NCBI GenBank assembly: GCA_050952065.1
Contig: JBMNKF010000001.1
Coordinates: forward strand, 62,001-126,000
Direction of reading: 5' to 3'
Length of the DNA stretch: 64,000 nucleotides
From: JAXGZG01 sp050952065
Lineage (GTDB): Bacteria > Bacillota > Sulfobacillia > Fermentithermobacillales > Fermentithermobacillaceae
The notes under the pieces are model-generated. The model had not been told where the DNA came from. It did not search any database and worked only from the letters and a program-made list of their open reading frames with translations. A program made the translations under genes and the position numbers. Numbering within the stretch: the stretch's first letter is position 1; each line of letters opens with the position of its first letter. Below, one piece after another: positions 15,360 through 24,237 of the stretch.

Positions 15360-17042
15360 ATGGATATGAAGTTCGACCATTATTATGTTTTCTCGGAGAT
15401 GGAATCGCACCTAAAGAACCTGGCCGGCCAGTATCCGCAGTTGGCGCAGTTGTCGTCAATCGGTAAGAGTCCAGAGGGCAGGGATCTTTGGGCCGTGACC
15501 ATCACTGACACCGAGACTGGCGAGCACTATAAGAAGCCCGCTTTTTACATCGATGGCAATCACCACGCAGGAGAGGTTACCGGGTGCATGATAGCCATGT
15601 ACACGATCAAGTACCTCTTGGAGCAGTACGGAAAAGACCCAAGGGTGACAAAACTCTTGAAGCGCTACACATTCTACATCATCCCGAGGGTGTCTCCAGA
15701 TGGTGCCGAAGTATACCTCACGACTCCCGAGACTCTAAGGTCAGTTCCCAGGTTCTACCCATACCCCGACCCTGAAGAGAAGGAGGGGCTGTACCCGGCC
15801 GATATCGATGGAGATGGACACATTCTCCTGATGAGAATAAGGGACGCGTCCGGAGAGTGGAAGGTCTCCCCCAAAGACCCCAGAGCCCTTGTAAGAAGAG
15901 CCCCCGACGAAGAAGACGGGGTGTTCTATAGGGTGTATACCGAGGGTTTCATCAGGGACTACCAAGGGGGGGAGATCAAGGTTGCTCCCACAAAGTGGGG
16001 CTTAGATCTCAATCGGAATTATCCCTATGGATGGGCGCCAGATACCAGGCAACCTGGCGCAGGCGAGTTCCCTCTATCGGAGCCAGAGACCAGGGCTGTA
16101 GCAGAGTTTATCGTGGGACACCCCAACATAGTTCTGGCTTTCACATATCACACGACCGGAGGCGTTCTTCTAAGGGTACCGGGTGCCCACGCCGCTTCCC
16201 AGAGCCCTCAAAAGGATATTCAAGCTCTCATAGAGATCGGCGAAATGGGCGTACAGGAGACGGGCTATCCGTGCATTCCTTGTTTCGAGGATTTCATGGG
16301 CGGTGGCGACAATTACAGCACCGGAGCCTTCGATGACTGGCTTTACGAGCATAGAGGCATTTTGGGTTACACTGTGGAGACATGGAATATGGCCCAGCGG
16401 GCAGGTATCAACATGTGGCCCAGGCGGCAGAAGAGTCATTCAGAGCAGACCGAGGAGTTTCTCAGACTCCTGGAATGGAACGATCGCGAACTTGGAGGTC
16501 GCGGCTTCTGCAACTGGCGGCCTTTCAACCACCCGCAACTGGGCGAGGTAGAGATTGGAGGCTGGTACAGCAAGTTTGTTGTACAAAACGCTCCTCCTTC
16601 GTTCCTTGAGGCTGAATGCCACAAGAATATGGTCTTCTCCCTCCGGGCAGCTCTTACTCTGCCCAGGCTGGAGATTCACAAGCCAAGCGCCAGAGAAGTG
16701 GGAGATGGTGTGTATGAGGTATCGGGAGTGATCAAGAACGTTGGTTACCTTCCCACCCACGGCAGTCACCAAGCACTGAAAGCCAAGAAGGTCCAGGCTC
16801 TCACAGTTACGGTTTCGGGCGAAGGTGTAGAGGTCATTGGGAAGTCAAAGATAGAGGTAGACAACCTTGAGGGCCGTTCGGGGTCTAGTGGAGCCTTTTG
16901 GATGGGGTACTTCCGCGGAACCCCCGATCTGCGAGAGGCCAGAGTATCGTTCGTAGTTAAGGCGTCTCGAGACACTGTTGTTACCATGGCGGTTTCGGGT
17001 GAGCGGGCCGGAACCGCAGAAGTCCAGATACCCCTTTCGTGA
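15360..17042 (+). CDS. M14 family zinc carboxypeptidase (paralog 2)
   Basis: Paralog of the 11549-13216 gene, 560 residues. Zinc motif NHHAGE, later histidine in LAFTYHTTGG, catalytic Glu in GYTVETWN, and the shared blocks PRVSPDGAEVYLTT, GLDLNRNYP, PLSEPETRAVAEF and NHPQLGEVEIGG. The C-terminal beta-rich domain is also shared. No signal peptide. Differences are concentrated in the loop after the zinc histidine and in the C-terminal domain, which suggests different peptide preferences; this is inference. GAGGTGAAG precedes the ATG. The lipid kinase gene starts 15 bp after its stop, so they are probably cotranscribed. Confidence 0.92.
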   Translation: MDMKFDHYYVFSEMESHLKNLAGQYPQLAQLSSIGKSPEGRDLWAVTITDTETGEHYKKPAFYIDGNHHAGEVTGCMIAMYTIKYLLEQYGKDPRVTKLLKRYTFYIIPRVSPDGAEVYLTTPETLRSVPRFYPYPDPEEKEGLYPADIDGDGHILLMRIRDASGEWKVSPKDPRALVRRAPDEEDGVFYRVYTEGFIRDYQGGEIKVAPTKWGLDLNRNYPYGWAPDTRQPGAGEFPLSEPETRAVAEFIVGHPNIVLAFTYHTTGGVLLRVPGAHAASQSPQKDIQALIEIGEMGVQETGYPCIPCFEDFMGGGDNYSTGAFDDWLYEHRGILGYTVETWNMAQRAGINMWPRRQKSHSEQTEEFLRLLEWNDRELGGRGFCNWRPFNHPQLGEVEIGGWYSKFVVQNAPPSFLEAECHKNMVFSLRAALTLPRLEIHKPSAREVGDGVYEVSGVIKNVGYLPTHGSHQALKAKKVQALTVTVSGEGVEVIGKSKIEVDNLEGRSGSSGAFWMGYFRGTPDLREARVSFVVKASRDTVVTMAVSGERAGTAEVQIPLS

Positions 17043-17057
17043 GATGGAGAGTTGGAT

Positions 17058-18017
17058 ATGACAAAGGGCAAGATCTGCATAGTGCTAAACCCAGAGGCAG
17101 GACATGGCAAGGCCCAGCGGCTCTTGCCCTTGATTATAGACGCCTTCGGCAGCCAGGGCATCGTCCCCCAAGTGATGGTTTCTCGAGGACCCCGTCATCC
17201 AGAAGAACTGGCCAGACAAGCCTGTGAGCAGGAGTACAAGATGGTAGTGGCCATGGGGGGTGACGGGACTGTAGGAGAAGTAGCCAATGGAATATTGACG
17301 TCAGGTATCCCGGGAGTAGCCATGGGTGTGATTCCCGCAGGAACGGGCAACGACTTCGCGGTGGGTAACAGCTTGGTTGAAGGGTGGGAAAGCGCCGTTC
17401 GAGTGTTGTCCAAACCTAGTTTCAAGAGGATGGATGTGCTCCGGTTCCAGGATGACGCCGGTTTTTCCAGGTATGCTACGAATTCTATCGGCATGGGCTA
17501 TGATGCCTACGTTGTGAAACGGGTGGCTGAACTCGGTTCCAGAAGGTTCGGACCCATAAGCTATATGGTTGAGGCCTTTAGGGGGCTTTTGACCTTCAGT
17601 CCGGCTACGTTGGGGATAAAGATAGGAGACGACGGTCCCGGTCAAGACAGTGAAGGAGTGTGGCTTTTTGCCATAACCAATTCTGAGAAGTTCGGAGGAG
17701 GCTTGAAGGTCTCTCCTGGTGCCAGCTCTTGGGATGGCAAACTGGATTACGCTTACTTAGCAGGCGTTCGCCGTATGGCACTTATAAGGCTCATTCTTCT
17801 TGTGAAATCGGGAAACCATGTGGGCCGGCCCGGGGTTTTCCGAGGCCAGTCCTCGGAGATCACGGTGCAAGCGCCCCGGGGTTTTCCCTGCCACATCGAT
17901 GGAGATACTGTTGATGCTGTTTACCCAGTTACCGTGAAGGTGTTGCCGGGGAAGTTGCCTGTCGTGGTAGATGGTGCCAACAGCCTCGAAGGGAGGGAGC
18001 CGGAAGTCTCGGCCTGA
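17058..18017 (+). CDS. Diacylglycerol kinase family lipid kinase
   Basis: Soluble lipid kinase of 319 residues in the DgkB/YegS family. The N-terminal half has the nucleotide motifs: NPEAGHGKA, the catalytic loop VAMGGDGTVGEV and GVIPAGTGNDFAVG. The second half is the beta-sandwich domain with ISYMVEAF and HIDGDTVD. Members phosphorylate diacylglycerol or related lipids at the membrane surface, feeding phospholipid synthesis. ATG 17058 was preferred to a TTG two codons earlier because GGAG has proper spacing. It is followed one base after its stop by the aldolase-like gene, so they are translationally linked. Confidence 0.93.
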   Translation: MTKGKICIVLNPEAGHGKAQRLLPLIIDAFGSQGIVPQVMVSRGPRHPEELARQACEQEYKMVVAMGGDGTVGEVANGILTSGIPGVAMGVIPAGTGNDFAVGNSLVEGWESAVRVLSKPSFKRMDVLRFQDDAGFSRYATNSIGMGYDAYVVKRVAELGSRRFGPISYMVEAFRGLLTFSPATLGIKIGDDGPGQDSEGVWLFAITNSEKFGGGLKVSPGASSWDGKLDYAYLAGVRRMALIRLILLVKSGNHVGRPGVFRGQSSEITVQAPRGFPCHIDGDTVDAVYPVTVKVLPGKLPVVVDGANSLEGREPEVSA

Positions 18018-18018
18018 T

Positions 18019-19248
18019 ATGACCAACGGTTTCGCCGACGGCAAGAAGCTTCAGGAGTTGTTTCTCAAGCTAAATCCTTTTGATAGCGATTTGTGCCTCA
18101 AACCGGAACGGGATAGAGCGACGGTTTTGGCTGCTAACGTCAACTTTCCTTTCGAGGTCGAATTGGCGGCTTTCATGGAGGCGGCATCTCTAGACGGCGG
18201 GTCGCCTCTCTTAGTGCAAGTTAGCGGTGCAGCTCTGACTGTCGCGGGACGAGGCCTTCGAGCCTCAAAAGAGCCTCCACCCGACAAAAGCCAGAGACTT
18301 CTGGCACTCCGTTTAGGAGCCCGCCTCTTGAGAGATATCGCGGACGCATACATGGAGATGTACCGTCCGCCTCTCGTAGGACTTGGACTCGATCATTTTG
18401 CCGTACCGAGTGTTAGGGACGTCCTCTTCAGAGACAACGAACCTTCTCAGCCGGCACAAGATGCGCGTTCGATCAAGGAAATCAGGGATCGCCTGACCGA
18501 AGCGGTTCATTCTGCAAGAGCGTCCGGTGTACCAGAGCCTTCTCGTGAGGATATTGCCGCCTGGGAGACTTACCTCTCGTCAGACGAGTACCGGGAGGCT
18601 TTGGAGGGCTTTGTGACCGCAATAAGAGAACTCAAGCCTGCCTGGGCAATGATCGACACCGAGAATCTTCCGCCTGTCCTTAACTTCGCCGTAACCAGGG
18701 AGTTTGCCGATGCTGTGGATAGCCTTGACCCCGATATCATGTTGGAGGCCGAATACGGAGCTACGGGCAAGGCCGGGGACAGGCAGGGTTATGTACCGCT
18801 GGAAGGGCCGAAGCTTGCAACCTTTGCCAGGCAAGTAGCGGGCTTTGTGAAATACACGGGCGCCAGAGGCATTTCCTACCCAATAGGCATGGAGCACGCG
18901 GTTCCTAGCGGTGTGCGACACGAGCCGGACGCGGTTCGTCTGGAAGAGACGCAACGTGCCATCTTGAAGGCCACCGGTCGTTACACCCCCTTCGCTCAGC
19001 ACGGAGGTACGGGGGCCAAGAGAGTAGTGCGGGGATTGGTAGGGAAGAATAACGTGAACACCCATTTTCTAGTAGTTGGAGCCAGATGCCTGGCGGCTTA
19101 CGTTAACAGGAACGCCGATGACATTGCCAAAGGACGCAAGAGTGTGAGCGGCCCCGTAATGCACATAGCGGCAGGACGTGCGATCATGGAGGCGGCTGTG
19201 GCGAAAATGAAGGAGTGCGGCACTTACGGGATGTACGCTACTCTCTAG
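18019..19248 (+). CDS. Class II aldolase (fructose-bisphosphate aldolase superfamily), long form
   Basis: Zinc aldolase-like protein of 409 residues. It has the class II blueprint: AANVNFPFEVELAAFMEA, LVQVSGAAL, GLGLDHFAVP (Asp-His pair), MIDTENLP, then IMLEAEYG (zinc Glu), YPIGMEHAVPSG (zinc His), FAQHGGTGA (zinc His) and KNNVNTHF. So all usual metal ligands appear present. It is about 100 residues longer than typical FbaA (about 290-310), mainly through a helical insert between the LDH and MID motifs. The substrate may be a sugar phosphate other than fructose bisphosphate. ATG 18019 begins one base after the lipid kinase stop. An upstream ATG (17971) overlapping that gene is less likely. 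Confidence 0.82.
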   Translation: MTNGFADGKKLQELFLKLNPFDSDLCLKPERDRATVLAANVNFPFEVELAAFMEAASLDGGSPLLVQVSGAALTVAGRGLRASKEPPPDKSQRLLALRLGARLLRDIADAYMEMYRPPLVGLGLDHFAVPSVRDVLFRDNEPSQPAQDARSIKEIRDRLTEAVHSARASGVPEPSREDIAAWETYLSSDEYREALEGFVTAIRELKPAWAMIDTENLPPVLNFAVTREFADAVDSLDPDIMLEAEYGATGKAGDRQGYVPLEGPKLATFARQVAGFVKYTGARGISYPIGMEHAVPSGVRHEPDAVRLEETQRAILKATGRYTPFAQHGGTGAKRVVRGLVGKNNVNTHFLVVGARCLAAYVNRNADDIAKGRKSVSGPVMHIAAGRAIMEAAVAKMKECGTYGMYATL

Positions 19249-19353
19249 GATCGTCATCTACCGGTTCTCCACTTGAGTGTCCTCGACCTTAGATAGATCT
19301 ACTGGCCCTGCCTGGGAAGGCAGGTCACGCTTGAGACGAAAGGAGCGTCACGT

Positions 19354-19905
19354 ATGGAACCCAAGGCTAAGAGATCTCTTTCGCCTTCTACCGCTTTGTA
19401 CCCGGTGCCGGCGGTGCTCGTTACATGTGGTGATCTTAGTGGGGAAAAGAACGCCATTACCTTGGCGTGGGTTGGCACTGTGTCATCTGATCCTCCTATG
19501 ATCGCGATAGGTGTTCGTCCCGTTAGGTATTCCTTCGGCCTGATACAAAGGTACGGGGATTTTGTGGTTAACCTGCCCAGGGCGGAACAAGCCGACATAC
19601 TGCGGTATTGCGGGACTGTGTCAGGGAGAAATGAGGATAAGTTCGCCAAGGTCAATCTGACGGCAGCTAGAGGCGACTATGTGAGAGCTCCGCTTGTGGC
19701 CGAGTTTCCGGTGAACATCGAGTGTAAGGTTCGAAACAGACTGTCTTTAGGAAGCCATGACCTCTTTTTGGGCGAAGTTGTGAGCGTTCATGCCGATCCT
19801 GACGTGTTAACCAACGGAGAGGTGGACGCAGTTAAAGCTAGGCCCCTTGCGTATTTTCGAGGCCGTTACCACTACCTGGGTGAGGTGATCCCTACGGGCG
19901 AGTAG
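19354..19905 (+). CDS. Flavin reductase family protein
   Basis: FMN-binding split-barrel protein of 183 residues: YPVPAVLVTCGD at the N-terminus, NAITLAWVGTVSSDPPMIAIGVRP as the core flavin-binding block, and the terminal YFRGRYHYLG. Members bind FMN and either reduce flavin with NAD(P)H or act as electron carriers (flavoredoxin type), the latter common in anaerobes. ATG follows AAAGGAG. The 105 bp upstream hold a small CCTGCCT/AGGCAGG hairpin (19307-19324) that may end the previous transcript. Confidence 0.9.
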   Translation: MEPKAKRSLSPSTALYPVPAVLVTCGDLSGEKNAITLAWVGTVSSDPPMIAIGVRPVRYSFGLIQRYGDFVVNLPRAEQADILRYCGTVSGRNEDKFAKVNLTAARGDYVRAPLVAEFPVNIECKVRNRLSLGSHDLFLGEVVSVHADPDVLTNGEVDAVKARPLAYFRGRYHYLGEVIPTGE

Positions 19906-19969
19906 TTGTGGGTGAATGGTCCCAAATGACCGCAAGTGTTAGCCAAAGAGAGAATCGGGAGGGAGAATC

Positions 19970-20776
19970 GTGGAGGGTGGGCAGGCCCTTGGGTTCGATA
20001 CTCTGGATATAGACATAGAAGGGTACATAGCCACGGTGGCGGTGAATCGTCCCAGGGCTCTCAATGCTTTGAACTCCCAAGTGATTGCCGACTTAGGGAA
20101 GTTCATTGACAGTGTTGAGGCTGCGGGTAATGTGCGCGTGATCATAATCACCGGTATTGGCGAGCGGGCCTTCGTGGCCGGGGCCGATATTGCCGAAATG
20201 GAAGTTATGACTCAGGCCCAGGCTAAGGCGTTTTCGGAAGAGGGGCACCGTGTGTTGGCCAGACTCTCACATTTTCCCGGGATTGTTATAGCCGCCGTTA
20301 ATGGATATGCCTTGGGAGGCGGTAACGAGCTGGCCATCGCATGCGATATCCGAATAGCATCGGAGAACGCCAAGTTTGGTCAGCCTGAGGTTGGTCTGGG
20401 AATCATACCCGGGTTTGGAGGCACCCAGAGACTGGCCCAGATCGTTGGCGTGGCCAAAGCTATGGAGCTGATTGTAACCGGTAGGACCATTGACGCAACG
20501 GAAGCGCTCAGTATCAACTTGGTTAACAAGGTTGTTCCGGTGGGCGAAGCATTGAGGGAAGCCAGGAAGATGGCCAAAGAGATCTGCAGCAAGTCGTTCG
20601 CTTCCGTAGTTTTGGCAAAGTCGCTCGTTGCGGGCTCGTTGGGCTATGGTAGGTTTGCCGGTTGCAAAGACGGATATGAGATGGAGAGAGACTCTTTCGC
20701 AGAGTGTTTCAAACATCCCGATCAGAAAGAAGGTATGCAGGCGTTTCTCGGAAAACGCAAACCCGTTTTCCTGTAG
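19970..20776 (+). CDS. Enoyl-CoA hydratase/isomerase (crotonase family)
   Basis: Crotonase-fold enzyme of 268 residues. The CoA-binding and oxyanion segments are VNRPRALNALN, FVAGADIAEM and GYALGGGNELAIACDIRIAS; both Glu positions of hydratases are visible in GGNELA and GQPEVGLGIIPGFGGTQRL, so a hydratase acting on short acyl-CoA, such as crotonyl-CoA, is likely. It hydrates the double bond in butyrate or amino acid fermentation; a fitting 3-hydroxyacyl-CoA dehydrogenase is encoded at 58845. GTG start with GGGAGGGAG upstream. Confidence 0.92.
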   Translation: MEGGQALGFDTLDIDIEGYIATVAVNRPRALNALNSQVIADLGKFIDSVEAAGNVRVIIITGIGERAFVAGADIAEMEVMTQAQAKAFSEEGHRVLARLSHFPGIVIAAVNGYALGGGNELAIACDIRIASENAKFGQPEVGLGIIPGFGGTQRLAQIVGVAKAMELIVTGRTIDATEALSINLVNKVVPVGEALREARKMAKEICSKSFASVVLAKSLVAGSLGYGRFAGCKDGYEMERDSFAECFKHPDQKEGMQAFLGKRKPVFL

Positions 20777-20782
20777 GACGCT

Positions 20783-21592
20783 CTATAGGCCGTTTCCTTG
20801 CCGGGTCAACAACGCTTCCAGGAACGAAAGGTCTTGCTGAGGACACTGGCGGGCTAGGCTGGCGGACCTGACTCTATCCAAGAAAAACATGATGAACCCT
20901 GCGGTGGTTCGCTGGGCTCTCCCTAGAAGAACTTCCGTCGCGGCGCGCCTGCGGTCTTCTTCGTCGGGCAACTGGCAGGCGACTTCCGACAGGAATGATG
21001 AGGAAAACTCGGCGTTGTCTTTTGCCCAGTCTTCTGGTTTTCCCGAGAATCTGTAGATGCCTCCGCGTTCTACCGGGAACTCTTCCTTGTGTGCATCCGC
21101 CCATACCTCGTACTTCTGGTGTCCCCCAAATATGACGCAATTCGAGTGGTAAGGTTGGCAGCAGTCTTGGACTATGTGCAGACAAGAGCCGAGAGCGTGG
21201 GCGGCTTTTTCGATTTTGCCCCTAACCCACAAAGACACGGCCAAATTGAACCAGTTCCGAAGCTGGTCGTTAGCTGCAGGCCACACCCAAAGCCCTCTCT
21301 TGGTACGAGGGTTAAGATGATGAGTGGCGTTTTTCCAAAACGTGTCTGCCCAATAGTTGCCGTCAACAATGGCCAGTCTGTGGTTTCGGCAAAACTTCGC
21401 CGCCTCTCTCCAACCGTCATTCTCGAGAATGCGAAACCCCTGTTCTGTCAAGAATTCGTGCGTCGCCCCCACATGGTCTAAGAGCCTTTGGAAGGGCATG
21501 CCTAGACATCTAATTAGTGTCTGGGCATTCAATCCTTTGGCAAGGCCATCTGCAAGTCGTCTGAAAGGGCCGCGTGCGGTATTCTTTGTCAT
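20783..21592 (-). CDS. Zinc-dependent phospholipase C-like protein
   Basis: A 269-residue protein with the three-zinc phospholipase C/P1 nuclease signature. Residues His45 (ATHEFLTEQG), Asp78, His92, His139 and Asp143 (LHIVQDCCQPYH), His149, His158 and Glu162 (HQKYEVW) match the order and most spacings of the Bacillus cereus PLC zinc ligands. Unlike secreted PLCs there is no signal peptide, and the N-terminal Trp that is a ligand after processing is missing because about 40 residues precede the His45 block. It may be intracellular or have another substrate. Converges on the crotonase gene with 6 bp between. Confidence 0.82.
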   Translation of the reverse strand: MTKNTARGPFRRLADGLAKGLNAQTLIRCLGMPFQRLLDHVGATHEFLTEQGFRILENDGWREAAKFCRNHRLAIVDGNYWADTFWKNATHHLNPRTKRGLWVWPAANDQLRNWFNLAVSLWVRGKIEKAAHALGSCLHIVQDCCQPYHSNCVIFGGHQKYEVWADAHKEEFPVERGGIYRFSGKPEDWAKDNAEFSSSFLSEVACQLPDEEDRRRAATEVLLGRAQRTTAGFIMFFLDRVRSASLARQCPQQDLSFLEALLTRQGNGL

Positions 21593-21677
21593 CTTGCCTC
21601 CGGTTCAAGGTTTGTCGGGGCTACTGTTCAATTGTAGCACCAAGATGAGATTTCTACCCGTGTGCTATCGGAAACAG

Positions 21678-21683
21678 TATAAT
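21678..21683 (+). promoter_or_regulatory. -10 element of the typA promoter
   Basis: A perfect TATAAT lies about 37 bp before the typA ATG. No convincing TTGACA at 16-18 bp upstream is seen, so the promoter is plausible rather than proven. Confidence 0.4.
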
Positions 21684-21719
21684 AATCGTTAACGCCTTGC
21701 AACGGAAAGGTACGAGATT

Positions 21720-23606
21720 ATGGACTTAGCTACCCGCAATGAGAGTATCAGAAACGTGGCTGTCATCGCTCACGTTGATCATGGAAAGACCACACTGGTG
21801 GATTCGTTCCTCCGACAGACGGGGGTGTTTCGGGCAAACCAGGTTGTATCGGAACGGGTTATGGACTCCAACGAGCTGGAGAGAGAACGAGGCATAACCA
21901 TTTTGGCCAAGAATACATCCATCGAGTATAGAGGAGTCAAGATTAACATCGTTGACACTCCCGGGCACGCCGATTTCGGGGGCGAGGTGGAACGCTCCTT
22001 GAGCATGGTGGACGGGGCCATCCTTCTTGTTGATGCGCGCGATGGCCCCATGCCCCAAACCCGGTTTGTGGTGCAGAAGGCGCTTTCACACGGGCTGAAG
22101 ATAGTCCTTGCCATAAACAAGATCGATCGCCCAGACGCCAGACTACAGGAGGTGTATGACGAGGTTTTCGACCTATTGGTCAACCTGGGAGCCACCGATG
22201 AGGATATCGACTTCCCGGTTGTATACTGTGATGCCAGATCTGGGTTCGCAACAGTCAGTCTGAACGAAGCCCTGGAGTATGGCCGTTCCCAGGAGAGCCG
22301 GGGCCGGGTGGGTGACATATTCCCCCTACTGGATACCATTTTGAGTTATGTTCCCGCACCTCTGACCAAAGTCAATGACCCGCTTCAGATGATGATAAGC
22401 GCTTTGTCTCACGATGACTACCTTGGCCGTATCGCCATTGGCCGTGTGGAAGCGGGAGTCTTGACCAGGGGAGGGACGGTTGCCTTGTGCCGCCTGGATC
22501 ACGCTGTTGTTCCTGTCCAGGTATCTCGTCTGTGGGTGTTCCAGGGACTTAAGAGGCTAGAAGTCCAAAGTGTCGCGTCCGGGGATATCGCCGCAGTGTC
22601 GGGGATAGCCGAATGCAATATCGGAGAGACGATAGCGGACATCGATAGGCCCCAGAGCCTGCCGCCAATCCGGGTGGAAGAGCCCACTGTGATGGTCACG
22701 TTTAGAGTCAACGACAGTCCGTTTGCCGGACGAGATGGCCGGTACGTGACGTCGCGACATCTCCGAGACCGTCTGTATAAGGAAGCCCAAAGAGACGTCA
22801 GTCTCAAGGTCGAAGATGGCCAGAGTCCTGACACGTTCACTGTGAGCGGAAGGGGAGAACTCCACATCTCGATTCTCCTGGAGAACATGAGACGCGAGGG
22901 CTATGAGATAGCCGTCTCCAAGCCACAAGTGATCATGAAGAGCCAAGGCCAGAAGAAGATGGAACCTTACGAATACCTTAGCATCGATATTCAGGAAGAA
23001 CACATGGGAAGGGTTATGGAGGAACTCGGCCCCAGGAAGGCAGAGATTCTCGAGATGCACAGCGAGGGGTCGGGGAGGGTTCGACTGTCCTTCTCAATAC
23101 CCACTAGAGGGATAATGGGGTTCAGGACGACTTTCTTGACTCTAACTCGAGGCACTGGGATTATGCATCATGTCTTCGATCGCTACGGCGAGTACGCGGG
23201 AGACATAGTCACCCGGCGCCAAGGAGCGATGATATCATGGGAACAGGGCCAGACAACTGCCTATGCTCTTGACAACGCGCAAGAACGAGGCGTTTTGTTT
23301 GTGGGCGCCGGTGAGGAAGTATACGAAGGACAGATTGTCGGCGAGCACGCCAGACCTTCTGACCTGGATATAAACGTGTGCAAGAAAAAACATCTCACGA
23401 ACTTACGTTCAAGCGCTGCCGATGAGGCGCTGCGCCTCGTTCCCAAGAGACAGATGAGCCTCGAGGATTCGCTTCAATGGATTAATCACGACGAATTGGT
23501 CGAGGTAACCCCTGTGGCCATAAGACTCAGGAAAGAAGGCTTGAATAGGCACGACAGGTATCGCTTGAGAAAGAACCAGGGCCAGGAACTGTCCATGCTG
23601 GAGTGA
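21720..23606 (+). CDS. typA: Translational GTPase TypA/BipA
   Basis: Ribosome-associated GTPase of 628 residues. GTP-binding motifs: AHVDHGKTTL (P loop), RERGITI switch region, DTPGHADFGG, and NKIDRPDA. Domains follow the EF-G-like order: G domain to about residue 200, beta barrel domain 2, two alpha/beta domains, and the BipA-specific C-terminal domain with LRSSAADEALRLVP. Length is typical (about 610-620). It helps 50S assembly and stress growth, acting on the ribosome. AAGG before the ATG; likely first gene of a unit that continues to the phosphoribosyltransferase. Confidence 0.97.
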   Translation: MDLATRNESIRNVAVIAHVDHGKTTLVDSFLRQTGVFRANQVVSERVMDSNELERERGITILAKNTSIEYRGVKINIVDTPGHADFGGEVERSLSMVDGAILLVDARDGPMPQTRFVVQKALSHGLKIVLAINKIDRPDARLQEVYDEVFDLLVNLGATDEDIDFPVVYCDARSGFATVSLNEALEYGRSQESRGRVGDIFPLLDTILSYVPAPLTKVNDPLQMMISALSHDDYLGRIAIGRVEAGVLTRGGTVALCRLDHAVVPVQVSRLWVFQGLKRLEVQSVASGDIAAVSGIAECNIGETIADIDRPQSLPPIRVEEPTVMVTFRVNDSPFAGRDGRYVTSRHLRDRLYKEAQRDVSLKVEDGQSPDTFTVSGRGELHISILLENMRREGYEIAVSKPQVIMKSQGQKKMEPYEYLSIDIQEEHMGRVMEELGPRKAEILEMHSEGSGRVRLSFSIPTRGIMGFRTTFLTLTRGTGIMHHVFDRYGEYAGDIVTRRQGAMISWEQGQTTAYALDNAQERGVLFVGAGEEVYEGQIVGEHARPSDLDINVCKKKHLTNLRSSAADEALRLVPKRQMSLEDSLQWINHDELVEVTPVAIRLRKEGLNRHDRYRLRKNQGQELSMLE

Positions 23607-23691
23607 GGCAGGATCTTCTTCTGGGCCGACGAACTATGAAAAGTGGTTCGCCTTAGCCGGAATCATCTGGACGCTTGTGAGGTGCGCTTCT

Positions 23692-24237
23692 GTGGAAGTA
23701 AGATTCGTAGATCCTCCCCTGTACCAGATGACATGGGAAGAAGTGGACGCGGTTTGCGGAAGTATCGCCCTTGACGCCGACAAGTCTTTCGGACCAAACA
23801 TGGTGGTAGGAATCGGCAACGGCGGTCTTATCCCGGCGGCCGTTATAGCTTCTTTGCTCGGAGTGGATATGTATCCGTGCCTCCTCAGCAGGAGACGGCG
23901 CGGGGCGGTCGTTTCTTCTCGTCCAGAAGTCATAGTGCCTGTCACCGATAAAGTTGCCGGTCAGAGGGTCCTGGTGGTAGACGAGATGGTCATAACCGGC
24001 GAGACCATGCGCATGGTTTCAATTCTCTGCAAGAAGGGAAAAGCCAGAGTCGTCAGGACCGCGTGCCTTTGGGCTCATGCCGAGAGTTGGAAGCCCACGT
24101 GGTACGGGTTTGAGACTTTTGGACACATAGCGTTACCGTGGAATGCCTTGGTTGTATCCAGAGGGAGGTTGATTCCCAACCCCGCCCTGGAAGAGTATCA
24201 GGACGCACTGGAGATGATGCCCGATTGGAGCAAGTGA
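23692..24237 (+). CDS. Phosphoribosyltransferase family protein
   Basis: About 181 residues with a type I PRTase fold: VVGIGNGGLIPAAVIAS after the first strand and the PRPP-binding loop RVLVVDEMVITGET. It would use PRPP or bind it as a regulator; the base substrate cannot be told. The hood region (PPLYQMTWEEVDAV) is short. GTG 23692 has GAGGTG 7 nt upstream; an earlier GTG at 23677 has no site. Its stop overlaps the start of the HD-domain gene, which suggests coupled synthesis and a shared role in nucleotide metabolism. Confidence 0.85.
   Translation: MEVRFVDPPLYQMTWEEVDAVCGSIALDADKSFGPNMVVGIGNGGLIPAAVIASLLGVDMYPCLLSRRRRGAVVSSRPEVIVPVTDKVAGQRVLVVDEMVITGETMRMVSILCKKGKARVVRTACLWAHAESWKPTWYGFETFGHIALPWNALVVSRGRLIPNPALEEYQDALEMMPDWSK

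Noticed and set aside
23677..23692. Earlier GTG as start of the phosphoribosyltransferase
   Set aside because: It has no ribosome site, whereas GTG 23692 has GAGGTG at 7 nt.
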